A DNA stretch of 64,000 bases, taken from the NCBI GenBank assembly GCA_902470065.1, contig CABRFA010000004.1:1-64000 (forward strand). Direction: 5' to 3'. Numbering within the stretch: position 1 is the first letter of the stretch; each line of letters opens with the position of its first letter. Positions 8,064 through 16,295 of this stretch are shown here, piece by piece. Source of the DNA: an uncultured Collinsella sp. (lineage in GTDB: Bacteria > Actinomycetota > Coriobacteriia > Coriobacteriales > Coriobacteriaceae). The notes under the pieces are model-generated. The model ran no database searches and was not told the origin of the DNA. It saw only the letters and a list, made by a program, of their open reading frames with translations. A program made the translations under genes and the position numbers.

Positions 8064-8642
8064 ATGCCTGAACGCTTGGTTTCGACGACATGCTTGGGAA
8101 ATCTCAACGATCCGTCCTATGAACTCCTGCTTCGCCGGAAGTTGGGCGGCGTCTTTGAAGTTGACGAGCTACTGCTCGATTGGGACCAGGCTGATGTATA
8201 CGCGTTTGTGGGCGTGACGGAGCTGGGGCGCACGGTCGATGTTCGGCTGGATACTGCCGACGGCGGTCGTCTTGCCGACGGCGACGTGCTCGCCATTGAC
8301 CGTTCGGGCATGGTGCCCGTGGCGGTTGTCGTGCGCTTGCGCAGCGCCGAGGTTTATTTGGTCGAAGTTGACCGCATGGACCCGATTGCGCTCGCGCATT
8401 CGTGCTGGGAGATCGGCAACATGCATGCGCCGCTCTTCCGGGGCGATTCGGACGAGTATACCGTGCGCATGTATACGCCGGTGCAGCCTGTTTTGGGCCG
8501 CATGCTCCGGGGCGTCGAGGGCGTTCGGCTCTCGACGGTTACCCGTGAACTCGATTCGGACCGGCGCTTTGCGTCGAGTGCGGCGGATGCCGTTGTGAGT
8601 ATGGCACCAGACTTTACGATCGTAAAGAAGGCGCGCGGTTAA
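8064..8642 (+). CDS. UreE-like metallochaperone homologue
   Basis: The second half resembles the peptide-binding and metal-binding parts of urease accessory protein UreE: ALAHSCWEIGNMHAPLFRGD (about residues 109-128) matches the family's H-x-LGN-x-H block, with H112 and H121 as likely metal ligands, followed by the ferredoxin-like C-terminal stretch. No urease structural or ureFGD gene is nearby, and there is no His-rich tail. Its partner upstream is a SlyD-like FKBP, and both families are linked to nickel handling. A nickel or other metal delivery role is inferred. 192 aa is somewhat longer than classical UreE. Confidence 0.75.
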   Translation: MPERLVSTTCLGNLNDPSYELLLRRKLGGVFEVDELLLDWDQADVYAFVGVTELGRTVDVRLDTADGGRLADGDVLAIDRSGMVPVAVVVRLRSAEVYLVEVDRMDPIALAHSCWEIGNMHAPLFRGDSDEYTVRMYTPVQPVLGRMLRGVEGVRLSTVTRELDSDRRFASSAADAVVSMAPDFTIVKKARG

Positions 8643-8657
8643 CGTGCGTATAAGTAA

Positions 8658-8696
8658 GGCGGACTTTGAGAGACAACTATTCAAAGTCCGCCTTTC
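8658..8696 (+). terminator. rho-independent terminator
   Basis: Perfect 12-bp stem GGCGGACTTTGA / TCAAAGTCCGCC with an 11-nt loop, then TTTCTGTT. It ends the FKBP-UreE unit. Confidence 0.85.
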
Positions 8697-8723
8697 TGTT
8701 GATGAGATGCTGTGGGGGAGCAT

Positions 8724-9521
8724 ATGGGTCTTGAAGGAATCAAGCTGATTGCATGCGATTTGGACGGCACGTTGCTGCATCCGGGGGAGCGCGAGCCGCG
8801 TTCCGAGGCCTTTGAGCTCATTGATGAGCTGCATCGTCGCGGTATCGTGTTTATGCCGGCGAGCGGCCGTCAATATGCGAGCTTGCGCTATCTGTTTGCC
8901 CCGGTGGCCGATGAGCTCGCCTATGTATGCGAAAACGGAGCCCTGGTGATGAGCGAGGGACGTGCCGTTGTCAAGCGTTCCATGGAGCGTAGCCTTGCTA
9001 TGGATATCGCGAATGCCGTGGTTGCGTATCCCCATGCCGACGTGACCCTTTCGTGTGAGGGACACCTCTACACCATGAGCGGCAACGATGCGTTCGTCGA
9101 TCATTTGCGCTATGAGGTCCACTGCGATGTGGCGGTGGTCGCCCGCCCCGAGGACATCGACGAGGACGTCATTAAGATTGCCTTCCAGACGCCCGAGGTG
9201 GATCAGCCGGCGGCCCTGGAGTATTTTGAGCGCCTCTTTAGCGACCGTGTTGACGTGATGACGTCGGGAACCGAATGGACGGACTTTATCGGTTTCGGTT
9301 CGGGCAAGGGCTCCGCGCTTGCCGATTACGGTCGTGCCCTGGGTATTTCGCCCGATGAGATGATGGCGTTTGGCGACAATGAGAACGATCGCGACATGCT
9401 CAACGTCGTGGGCCATCCCTATCTGATGGAGAGCTGCAACCTCTCTATGCGTGGCATTAACGACCGCGTCCGCTACGTGCGCACGGTCGAAGAAGAGCTG
9501 CGTCGTCTACTTGCTGAGTAG
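8724..9521 (+). CDS. Cof-type HAD-superfamily phosphatase
   Basis: HAD motif I is LIACDLDGTLL near the N terminus, motif II is MPASGRQ, and the Mg-binding motif III/IV is GSGKGSALADY ... MMAFGDNENDRDMLNVVG. The cap is of the Cof/C2 type. Such proteins dephosphorylate sugar phosphates, PLP, FMN or related small molecules; specificity cannot be told. ATG at 8724 is preferred (GGGGGAG upstream) over an in-frame GTG at 8712 that overlaps that site. Confidence 0.92.
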   Translation: MGLEGIKLIACDLDGTLLHPGEREPRSEAFELIDELHRRGIVFMPASGRQYASLRYLFAPVADELAYVCENGALVMSEGRAVVKRSMERSLAMDIANAVVAYPHADVTLSCEGHLYTMSGNDAFVDHLRYEVHCDVAVVARPEDIDEDVIKIAFQTPEVDQPAALEYFERLFSDRVDVMTSGTEWTDFIGFGSGKGSALADYGRALGISPDEMMAFGDNENDRDMLNVVGHPYLMESCNLSMRGINDRVRYVRTVEEELRRLLAE

Positions 9522-9601
9522 ACATTTGGGACATGTCTAGGAATCTACTTTTTGCTGCAAAGTGCGGAAAGGTGGATTTTAAGGCATGTTCCAAACATCT
9601 A
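9520..9601. repeat. long imperfect inverted repeat between convergent genes
   Basis: The 21-bp ends (9520-9540 and 9581-9601) are reverse complements at 17 of 21 positions. The interior TCTACTTTT / AAGGTGGA segments also pair, so nearly the whole 82 bp can fold. It lies between the HAD gene (+) and the PerR-like gene (-) and probably serves both as terminator, although its length and paired substitutions suggest a repeat family. Confidence 0.6.
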
Positions 9602-9979
9602 CCGGCAGTCGGGGCAGAGACCCTCGAAGATGGTGTAGTGCGACGTGACGTGCCAGCCGATTTGCTCGGACGCTTTGGCGTCGAGCTGGGCATCGAAGGG
9701 GAGCGGTACGTCGATGACGCGGCTGCATGAGGTGCAGATGATATGTGCGTGCGGCTCGATCGTGCGATCGAAGCGGCTGCCGCCCGGCGTCTTGATGGAG
9801 AGGATCTCGCCGGCGTCGGCCAAGAGATTGAGGTTGCGGTAGACCGTACCGCGGCCGATTTTGTCATCCTGCGCGCGCACGACGTTGTAGATTTCGTCGG
9901 CGGTGGGATGGTTATAGCTTTGGCGCACGGCGTCAAGAACCAGCTTTCGCTGCTTGGTATTCCTTCTTTGCACCGCCAT
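9599..9979 (-). CDS. Fur/PerR-family metal-dependent transcriptional regulator
   Basis: 126-aa winged-helix repressor: helix-turn-helix region TADEIYNVVRAQDDKIGRGTVYRNLNLLADAGEI, then metal-binding PHAHIICTSC and the C-terminal CPDC. The two CxxC pairs are the structural zinc site shared by PerR and Fur. The short length and sequence around the HTH fit PerR-like members, which sense peroxide. Whether it responds to peroxide, iron or zinc cannot be decided here. It is transcribed alone, away from the acylphosphatase gene. Confidence 0.92.
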   Translation of the reverse strand: MAVQRRNTKQRKLVLDAVRQSYNHPTADEIYNVVRAQDDKIGRGTVYRNLNLLADAGEILSIKTPGGSRFDRTIEPHAHIICTSCSRVIDVPLPFDAQLDAKASEQIGWHVTSHYTIFEGLCPDCR

Positions 9980-10040
9980 GCGCCTCGCCTCTTTTCTATC
10001 AACGGTCGTAGGTAAATGATACCGTATTTAGCACACAATA

Positions 10041-10451
10041 CTAATAATGAGGACTGAAACCGTCTTCATTGGCAAGTGGGGCTCGGGCCTGGGCATCTAC
10101 AAGGCGAAAACGCGTTCCCATGCGCTCGTAGGAGGCATGAAGTGCCTCGAGATGAGATAGGATGTCTGCCGGAGCTCCCTGTATCTCCATCTCGACTGAG
10201 CCGTCTTCCATGTTACGCACCCAGCCGGTGAGTGCGCGTGCCTGCGCGAGGTTGGTGTTGGTAAAGCGAAAACCAACGCCTTGGACTTGCCCCGCCCAGC
10301 GCAGGAAATAACGCAGGGGAGTGTCTTGAGTGGCCTCGTCGCTTGCAAGCACGGTAAGCCTGCGGCGCAGCTCGAGCTCGACGTTTGACGGTTTTTGAGG
10401 CTCTCGACTGCCGCCGGTGACGCTGGAGAAGAACGTATCGAAGAGGCCCAT
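10041..10451 (-). CDS. acylphosphatase with N-terminal extension
   Basis: The C-terminal 90 residues are a standard acylphosphatase (FLRWAGQVQGVGFRFTNTNLAQARALTGWVRNMEDGSVEMEIQG), with the catalytic Arg in GVGFR and Asn in WVRN. It hydrolyses acyl-phosphate bonds such as in 1,3-bisphosphoglycerate or carbamoyl phosphate. About 45 extra N-terminal residues (MGLFDTFFSSVTGGS...) are not part of the domain. The start at 10451 overlaps the end region of the oxidoreductase gene, whose stop is at 10454, so the pair is translationally coupled. Confidence 0.88.
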   Translation of the reverse strand: MGLFDTFFSSVTGGSREPQKPSNVELELRRRLTVLASDEATQDTPLRYFLRWAGQVQGVGFRFTNTNLAQARALTGWVRNMEDGSVEMEIQGAPADILSHLEALHASYERMGTRFRLVDAQARAPLANEDGFSPHY

Positions 10452-10453
10452 CG

Positions 10454-11560
10454 CTATGCCTGCTTGCCTGCGTCGGCCGGGAAGGTTATGCCGGCCTGCT
10501 GACGCACGGCATCCATGATGCGTAGTGAGACGAGCGTGACATCGCGGTAGTGGCCAAGCTCGTGGCGTCCCGCCGGGGTCTCCCAAATCTCTTCCTTGAC
10601 GTTATCGATGCCGCCGATGGCGGTGATAAAGTCTGTGAGTTCGTATTCCATGGTGTTGCTCGATTTGGGCAGGTCGAGCACGCGGCCGTTGTCGCCCTGT
10701 TCGCGCGGCGCCTCGGTCGCCGAGCCGCGTACGACGTCGCCGCGATAGTCGATGCGGACGTTGCGGGGCGTTGACAGATGGTCAATCTGGATAGTGCCAC
10801 GCTCGCCTTCGATCTGCGAGGGCAGTAGGTCATTCGTAATTTTGGAGTGCGCGAGCTCGACGGAGATGCGGCCTCCGCCATAGCTGGCGAGGATGGAACC
10901 GCAGCCGTCGATGGGGCCGTGCGTGAGCTGTCGCGTGGTGGGGTCGAGCAGAGTAGTCATGCTCGTAAGGCCGGAGGGCATGCCGAAAATCTCGACCATG
11001 GGCTCGACGGCGTAGACGCCAATGTCCATGAGGGAACCCGATGCCATATTGCAGTCGAAGATATTGGTGGCGCGTCCCGCGAGAATCTCGTTGTAGCGCG
11101 AGGAATACTTGCCAAAGCGCAATGAGGCGCGGCGGATGGGGGCGATCTCGCCCAGGGCGTCCTCGATGGCGTGGAAGGCGGGATCGTGGAGGGGACGCAT
11201 GGCTTCGAGGGCCACGACACCTGCTGCCTCGGCAGCGCGGAAGACTTCCAGCGCCTGCGCTTCGGTGGCGCAGAAGGGTTTCTCGACGATGACGTGCTTG
11301 CCACCGGCGATGCAGGCAAGGGCCTGCTCGTAGTGAAGTGCGTTAGGGCTGCCGATATAGACGGCGTCGACGTCGGCGGCTACCGCAAGCTCATCGAGTG
11401 ACGTAAAGTTTCGCTCACCACCGCGCTCGGCGGTAAAGGCAGTACCGCGATTGGCGTCGCGTGAAAGCGTGCCCACAAACGCGGCTTGGTCGTTGGCGTT
11501 GACGACCTGGATAAAGTCGTCGGTAATCATGGATGTGCCGATGGTTGCGATACGCAACAT
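10454..11560 (-). CDS. Gfo/Idh/MocA-family oxidoreductase
   Basis: 368 aa with an N-terminal Rossmann domain (MLRIATIGTSMITDDFIQ), the conserved VIVEKPFCATEAQALEV (catalytic EKP region) at about residues 90-106, and MDIGVYAVEPMVEIFG later. These NAD(P)-dependent enzymes act on sugars, inositols or related diols; the substrate is unknown. The longer in-frame upstream stretch belongs to another frame of rnhA and is rejected. ATG at 11560 has AAGGGGGAC upstream. Confidence 0.92.
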   Translation of the reverse strand: MLRIATIGTSMITDDFIQVVNANDQAAFVGTLSRDANRGTAFTAERGGERNFTSLDELAVAADVDAVYIGSPNALHYEQALACIAGGKHVIVEKPFCATEAQALEVFRAAEAAGVVALEAMRPLHDPAFHAIEDALGEIAPIRRASLRFGKYSSRYNEILAGRATNIFDCNMASGSLMDIGVYAVEPMVEIFGMPSGLTSMTTLLDPTTRQLTHGPIDGCGSILASYGGGRISVELAHSKITNDLLPSQIEGERGTIQIDHLSTPRNVRIDYRGDVVRGSATEAPREQGDNGRVLDLPKSSNTMEYELTDFITAIGGIDNVKEEIWETPAGRHELGHYRDVTLVSLRIMDAVRQQAGITFPADAGKQA

Positions 11561-11633
11561 GTGTCCCCCTTGCGTTGTTTGGCTTACAGGACGAGTGTAG
11601 CGCGGGAGGACACAAAAGCGTGCGAAAACGCCG

Positions 11634-12119
11634 TTACAGGTCGCTCTCGTTAAAGCCGGCGTCGATATCGAGGTTGCTGCCGTCGGCCGCCGTGGTGGCA
11701 AGCTCGTCGCAGCGCTCATTGAGCTCATGGCCGGCGTGGCCCTTAACCCAGATGAACTCCACTTTGTGTTTGCTCTTTGCGGTGAGCAGGCGCTCCCACA
11801 GATCGCGGTTCTTAACGGGCTGCTTGTTGGCGGTCTTCCAGCCGCGTTTTTTCCAGCCGTCGATCCAGTGCTTGTTGAAGGCGTTAACAACGTACTGCGA
11901 ATCGGAATGGACTTCGACATCGCAGGGGCGGTTGAGCGCCTCGAGCGCCACGATGACGGCCATGAGTTCCATGCGGTTGTTGGTGGTCTTAGCGTAGCCG
12001 CGCGAAAGCTCGGAGGTGAAGGTCTTGCCGGCGGGGTTGGTGTATGTGAGCACGGCACCGTAGCCACCGCGTCCCGGATTTGATCGGGCCGAGCCGTCGG
12101 TATAGATGATGACCTTCAC
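11634..12119 (-). CDS. rnhA: ribonuclease HI
   Basis: Cleaves RNA in RNA-DNA hybrids. The four acidic catalytic residues are in place: D in IIYTDGSARSNPGRGGYG, E in NNRMELMAVIVALE, D in EVHSDSQYVV, and D in HAGHELNERCDELA. I prefer the GTG start at 12119 (GAAAGGA upstream), giving VKVIIYTDGS at the N terminus as in homologues and 161 aa in total. A hydrophilic C-terminal tail of about 15 residues follows the domain. Confidence 0.95.
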   Translation of the reverse strand: MKVIIYTDGSARSNPGRGGYGAVLTYTNPAGKTFTSELSRGYAKTTNNRMELMAVIVALEALNRPCDVEVHSDSQYVVNAFNKHWIDGWKKRGWKTANKQPVKNRDLWERLLTAKSKHKVEFIWVKGHAGHELNERCDELATTAADGSNLDIDAGFNESDL

Positions 12120-12218
12120 ATGGTTCCTTTCGTTGGGTACGTTTCGTGTGAGTGACCATTGTAGCGCCATGCCCGCCGGGGGCTAGCAATCTACGATTTC
12201 TACCCCGTCTTCCGACAG

Positions 12219-13121
12219 TTAGTTGGCATGGATGATGCGGTTGAGCTCGTCGAGGTATTGCTGCAAGAGGGGAGAGGGCTTGCGCTCGTCGTGCATGATA
12301 TAGCCTACGCGCATCGTTGGGGCGTCTGCTAACGGGATCGATGCCATACCCCATTGCATTTCATTGGAGAGGACGCCGGTCGACAGGGTGTAACCGTTCG
12401 ACGTGATAAGTAAGTTAGTAAGTGTTCCGCGGTCCGAGATTCGTATGTTGCGGTCGCAAGGGATATAGCTAAAAGGTTCCTCGGCGTAATAGAAGGAGTT
12501 TGAGGTTCCCTGCTCAAAGCTGTAGCGCGTATAGGGCGTGAGGTCGGCAAGGGACAGCTGGGGGCGGCGTGCGAGCGGGTGGCGCTCGCTAACGAAGACG
12601 TGGACCGTCGCGTCGAATAGGGGATGGAAGCTTGCACGGGCATCGGCGAAGGCCTTCTGCAGAACGCGGGCGTTAAAGTCATCCAGATACAGAATGCCGA
12701 TATCGCTGTGAAACGCACGGACGTCATCGATGATCTGCGATGTGGTGGTCTCGCGCATGATGAACTCGAACTTGCTGTCGCGGCAGCGCTCGACCACGTT
12801 GACAAAGGCCTCGACCGAAAAGGCGTAGTGCTGGGCGGAAATGGCGAGGCGGGCTTGCGGGGTGCCGCCGTCCTCGTAGCGTGCCTCGAGCATGTCGGCC
12901 TGCTCTACGACCTGGCGCGCATAGCCCAAAAGCTCGGTGCCGTCGTTGGTGAGCGTGACGCCGCGGCTGGAGCGCGTAAAGATCTCCAGATGGAGCTCCT
13001 GTTCCAGGCTTTTGACGGCGTTTGAGATGTTGGACTGAGCGGTATAGAGGCGCTGGGCTGCGGCGTTGATTGAGCCGGACTCTGCCACGGCGATCAAAAA
13101 GCGAAGCTGTTGGAGGGTCAT
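12219..13121 (-). CDS. LysR-type transcriptional regulator
   Basis: 300 aa with the N-terminal winged HTH (MTLQQLRFLIAVAESGSINAAAQRLYTAQSNISNAVKSLEQEL) followed by the periplasmic-binding-like effector domain. It is divergent from metY across a 273-bp intergenic region, a layout in which LysR proteins usually regulate the neighbouring gene. A palindromic T-N11-A type site lies in that region. Effector candidates are sulfur-amino-acid intermediates such as O-acetylhomoserine; this is inference from position. Confidence 0.93.
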   Translation of the reverse strand: MTLQQLRFLIAVAESGSINAAAQRLYTAQSNISNAVKSLEQELHLEIFTRSSRGVTLTNDGTELLGYARQVVEQADMLEARYEDGGTPQARLAISAQHYAFSVEAFVNVVERCRDSKFEFIMRETTTSQIIDDVRAFHSDIGILYLDDFNARVLQKAFADARASFHPLFDATVHVFVSERHPLARRPQLSLADLTPYTRYSFEQGTSNSFYYAEEPFSYIPCDRNIRISDRGTLTNLLITSNGYTLSTGVLSNEMQWGMASIPLADAPTMRVGYIMHDERKPSPLLQQYLDELNRIIHAN

Positions 13122-13143
13122 CGGCGCCCGTCCTTTCGATAGC

Positions 13144-13211
13144 TATCTAAAAAACAGATAACAGGTTAGCGCTTTTAAGTGATTGACCCGGGGAGACGAT
13201 GCTCGTACTAT
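13144..13211 (+). promoter_or_regulatory. metY promoter and LysR-box-like palindrome
   Basis: TATCT-N7-AGATA (13144-13160) is a T-N11-A LysR-type palindrome. Twenty-two bp downstream lies -35 TTGACC (13183-13188), then a 17-bp spacer and -10 TACTAT (13206-13211), facing metY. The spacing suits activation by the divergent LysR protein and its autorepression. Confidence 0.7.
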
Positions 13212-13279
13212 TCAAAACACACAAAGGCGGTAGGTAATTAAGCCAACCACGGAACCGGGATGCGAAAGGAGGCCCGCAT

Positions 13280-13333
13280 ATGAATTGCTTACCAAGACGA
13301 ATGCCGGGCTCCTGTTTGCGCCCGTCGGCGTGA
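13280..13333 (+). CDS. possible Cys-containing leader peptide upstream of metY
   Basis: A 17-codon ORF (MNCLPRRMPGSCLRPSA) starts at an ATG with a very strong Shine-Dalgarno, AAAGGAGG, at 7-nt spacing and stops 61 bp before metY. It sits inside the metY transcript. GGAGGCCCGCAT over its ribosome site can pair with ATGCCGGGCTCC inside it, so its translation and the leader fold are mutually dependent. With Cys codons 3 and 12 it may be an attenuation leader sensing cysteine supply. No homology could be tested. Confidence 0.5.
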   Translation: MNCLPRRMPGSCLRPSA

Positions 13334-13394
13334 TCAGGAGACAGCGACTTACTTCTCTTACGCTTATTACTTTTGTTCGATCAAGGAGATCATC

Positions 13395-14705
13395 ATGAGC
13401 CAGTTTATCAACAACCCCGAGCACACCTTTGGTTTCGACACCCTGCAGCTTCACGTTGGCCAGGAGAGCGCCGATCCCGCATCCGATTCCCGCGCCGTGC
13501 CTATCTACCAGACCACGAGCTATGTGTTCCGCAACTCCCAGCACGCTGCCGACCGCTTTGGCCTTGCCGACGCCGGTAACATCTACGGCCGTCTGACCAA
13601 CTCCACCCAGGGCGTCTTCGAGGACCGTATCGCCGCACTCGAGGGCGGCGTGGCCGGCCTCGCCGTCGCCTCTGGTGCCGCCGCCATCACCTATACCCTG
13701 CAGGCGCTCGCTCAGGCCGGCGACCATGTGGTGGCCCAGAAGACCATCTACGGCGGTTCCTACAACCTGCTGGAGCATACGCTCTCCCAGTTTGATGTCG
13801 AGACCACCTTCGTCGATGCCCACAACCTGGACGAGGTCGAGGGCGCCATCAAGGACAACACCACGGTTATCTACCTCGAGACGCTCGGCAACCCCAACTC
13901 CGATATCCCCAACATCGACGCCATCTCCGAGATTGCCAAGAAGCATGGTCTTCCGGTCGTCGTAGATAACACCTTCGGCACCCCGTATCTGTTTCGTCCG
14001 CTGGAGCACGGCGCCAACATTGTCGTTCACTCCGCAACTAAGTTCATTGGCGGCCACGGCACCTCGCTGGGCGGCGTGATTGTCGATGGCGGCAACTTTG
14101 ACTGGAAGGCGAGCGGCAAGTATGCGCAGATCGCCGAGCCCAACCCATCCTACCATGGCGTCTCGTTTGCCGAGGCTGCCGGCCCCGCCGCCTTCGCGAC
14201 CTATGTCCGCGCCATCCTGCTGCGTGATGAGGGCGCTTGCATCAGCCCGTTCAACGCCTGGATCTTGCTCCAGGGCACCGAGACGCTTTCGCTGCGCGTT
14301 GATCGCCATGTCGAGAACACCAAGAAGGTCGTTGAGTTCCTTGCCGGCGACAGCCACGTTGCCAAGGTGAACCACCCGAGCCTGCCCGATCACCCCGACC
14401 ATGAGCTTTACAAGCAGTATTTCCCCAACGGCGGTGCCTCGATCTTCACCTTCGAGATCAAGGGTGGCCAGGAAGCAGCTTGGAAGTTCATCGACCACTT
14501 GCAGGTGTTCTCGCTGCTCGCCAACGTGGCCGACGTCAAGTCACTCGTCGTGCACCCGGCTACGACTACGCACTCCCAGCTCTCTGCCGAGGAGCTCGCC
14601 GAGCAGAACATCACGCCCTCCACGATCCGTCTTTCCATCGGTACCGAGAACGCCGAGGACATCATTTGGGACCTGAAGCAGGCCTTTGCCGCGCTGGACG
14701 AGTAA
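13395..14705 (+). CDS. metY: O-acetylhomoserine sulfhydrylase (PLP-dependent)
   Basis: Joins sulfide (or methanethiol) to O-acetyl-homoserine, giving homocysteine (or methionine). The protein is 436 aa, the usual MetY length and longer than cystathionine synthases. PLP Lys is in VVHSATKFIGGHGTSLGGVIVDGG; other family blocks are FDTLQLHVGQ, PIYQTTSYVF, NIYGRLTNSTQ and VVVDNTFGTPYLFRP. Translation starts after AAGGAGATCATC. It has its own promoter and leader and ends in a strong terminator, so it is monocistronic. Confidence 0.96.
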   Translation: MSQFINNPEHTFGFDTLQLHVGQESADPASDSRAVPIYQTTSYVFRNSQHAADRFGLADAGNIYGRLTNSTQGVFEDRIAALEGGVAGLAVASGAAAITYTLQALAQAGDHVVAQKTIYGGSYNLLEHTLSQFDVETTFVDAHNLDEVEGAIKDNTTVIYLETLGNPNSDIPNIDAISEIAKKHGLPVVVDNTFGTPYLFRPLEHGANIVVHSATKFIGGHGTSLGGVIVDGGNFDWKASGKYAQIAEPNPSYHGVSFAEAAGPAAFATYVRAILLRDEGACISPFNAWILLQGTETLSLRVDRHVENTKKVVEFLAGDSHVAKVNHPSLPDHPDHELYKQYFPNGGASIFTFEIKGGQEAAWKFIDHLQVFSLLANVADVKSLVVHPATTTHSQLSAEELAEQNITPSTIRLSIGTENAEDIIWDLKQAFAALDE

Positions 14706-14767
14706 GGCGACTTGTGCAAGGACCCCTTGCGACTCGATAGGTATAACTGCATAAAATGCCTGCTCAA

Positions 14768-14806
14768 GGCGCCTGTGCGAACAATGTTTGCGCAGGCGCC
14801 TTTTTT
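14768..14806 (+). terminator. rho-independent terminator of metY
   Basis: A 16-bp stem starting GGCGCCTG and ending CAGGCGCC, with only G-U type irregularities, followed by TTTTTT (14801-14806). Confidence 0.9.
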
Positions 14807-15017
14807 GCATAGAGAGAGCGCTATTACAGGGTTGTTGGCATGCTTTATGCAATCGAGATGTGGAAAACTCCTGTTGAGAGGATGTGAGTTTTACGCAAAT
14901 GACGTGCACCTTTTGAGAAAAACCGCAGGTCGCGATTTGCTCGGGGTACTATGCAGCGCGATCGAATCGCACACAGCTCAAACGCAGCAAAAACGCACTA
15001 CGGAGGTTTCCAGCTAC

Positions 15018-15794
15018 ATGAGGATCGATTCACGAAAACCGAAAGCCGCCGCCCTTTCCGCCGCTCTGACCGTGGCGCTTTTGGCGGGCGCCGGCGCAAC
15101 CGATGCCCACGCGGCAACACTGTCCGACACGGTCGGATCCATGCCGTCCGAGGCGACGCTGATGCAGCCCGTCGACTATCGCGGCGACGGCTTTGGCTCC
15201 ATGCAGGAGTGGAACGCCTCTATGGGGGCCAAGCGCGATTCCCTAGAGGTCCGCGCCCAGATCATCATGAACATGTACGGTGACTATGCCACCGATGACG
15301 AGCGCGCTGTACTGCAAGGTTGTATCGACGGTGCGGGCAGTCTTTTGACGATGGAGGAGGTCGACGCGAAGTCGGCCGAGCTCGACGAGCTTCGCTCCGC
15401 GCTCGAGGATGCTAAGCGCGAGGCGCTCGAGGCTGCGGCCGCCGAGGCAGAAGCTGCCGAGGCCGCCCAGGCGTCATATGGCAACGCAGGCTACGTCCCA
15501 TCCTATACGGCAGCTGCGTATTACGCGAACGGCTCGGGCCTGACGCGCTCGAGCGGCGTCAATAACTATAACGGCCGCCGCGAGACTTATTACAGCAGCA
15601 ACGTACTCTACCATCACCGCACGGGCGAATGGACGCAGGATTCCGAGGGCTTTTGGCGCGATTCCGATGGCTACTACGTCGTGGCCGCGGGTGATAAAGC
15701 TCAGGGCTCCACGTTTACCGGTTCCAAGGGCGAGTGCAAGGTCTATGACTCCGGCTGCGCAGCCGGAACCACCGACTACTATACCGGTTGGTAA
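15018..15794 (+). CDS. secreted cell-envelope protein with coiled coil and 3D-like C terminus
   Basis: 258 aa with a clear signal peptide (RKPKAAALSAALTVALLAGAGATDAHA). There follow a helical, Ala/Glu-rich coiled coil (about residues 105-150), a Tyr/Asn/Gly-rich linker, and a C-terminal block YYVVAAGDKAQGSTFTGSKGECKVYDSGCAAGTTDYYTGW. That block resembles the end of secreted peptidoglycan-associated 3D or NlpC-like proteins (V.A...A.GT..TS.G..KVYD.GC..GTTD.Y..W). No catalytic motif is certain. ATG at 15018 follows CGGAGG. The 310 bp upstream hold the metY terminator and otherwise nothing recognisable. A wall-associated role is inferred. Confidence 0.75.
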   Translation: MRIDSRKPKAAALSAALTVALLAGAGATDAHAATLSDTVGSMPSEATLMQPVDYRGDGFGSMQEWNASMGAKRDSLEVRAQIIMNMYGDYATDDERAVLQGCIDGAGSLLTMEEVDAKSAELDELRSALEDAKREALEAAAAEAEAAEAAQASYGNAGYVPSYTAAAYYANGSGLTRSSGVNNYNGRRETYYSSNVLYHHRTGEWTQDSEGFWRDSDGYYVVAAGDKAQGSTFTGSKGECKVYDSGCAAGTTDYYTGW

Positions 15795-15979
15795 TCTGCC
15801 GGCACCGATTGCACATGATGGACGGGCGTCTTTACCGAGCTTTCGGGCAATGTAAAGGCGCCCGTTTTTGTGCGTGCTTGAGTTAACAGAGCGCTTACCG
15901 TGGCAGTACGCCGCGCATATGGGCGCAGGGCACACTGGTTCATGAGAAATAAGGTCTTTCTCTTGGAGGAAGTGATCTT

Positions 15980-16186
15980 GTGAACGCTCGAGATATCGCG
16001 GTTGCCGCCGTCGCATTGGTGCTTGGTTGCCTTGGTCCTACGGCCGCACTCATTGCGGGCATGCAGGGGTCATGCGGGGCTGCTCCAATCGTGGCTGGCG
16101 CGCTGATCGCAGCCGCCCTGCTGGGAAGCGCGGGCGTGGTTCTTTGCCGCGATGACGAGGACGTGGTGCCGGAGTCGCAACGCTAA
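15980..16186 (+). CDS. small two-helix membrane protein
   Basis: A 68-aa protein starting at GTG with TTGGAGGAAG upstream. Two hydrophobic helices (IAVAAVALVLGCLGPTAALIAG and APIVAGALIAAALLGSAGVVLC) are followed by an acidic tail (RDDEDVVPESQR). I do not recognise the family. The ribosome-binding site and composition support a real gene. Confidence 0.6.
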   Translation: MNARDIAVAAVALVLGCLGPTAALIAGMQGSCGAAPIVAGALIAAALLGSAGVVLCRDDEDVVPESQR

Positions 16187-16225
16187 CTGTCGTGAGATTG
16201 GCTGCTGGTCATAGACGAAGATAAA

Positions 16226-16260
16226 AGCCGCCGCAGGGGAAAGGTTCCCTTGCGGCGGCT
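16226..16260. terminator. bidirectional hairpin between convergent genes
   Basis: AGCCGCCGCAGGGGAA / TTCCCTTGCGGCGGCT, a 16-bp stem with one mismatch, between the small membrane protein gene (+) and panE (-). Confidence 0.85.
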
Positions 16261-16295
16261 TTGCTGTTAAGGCTGTTAAATGCAGCGCGTTGGCG

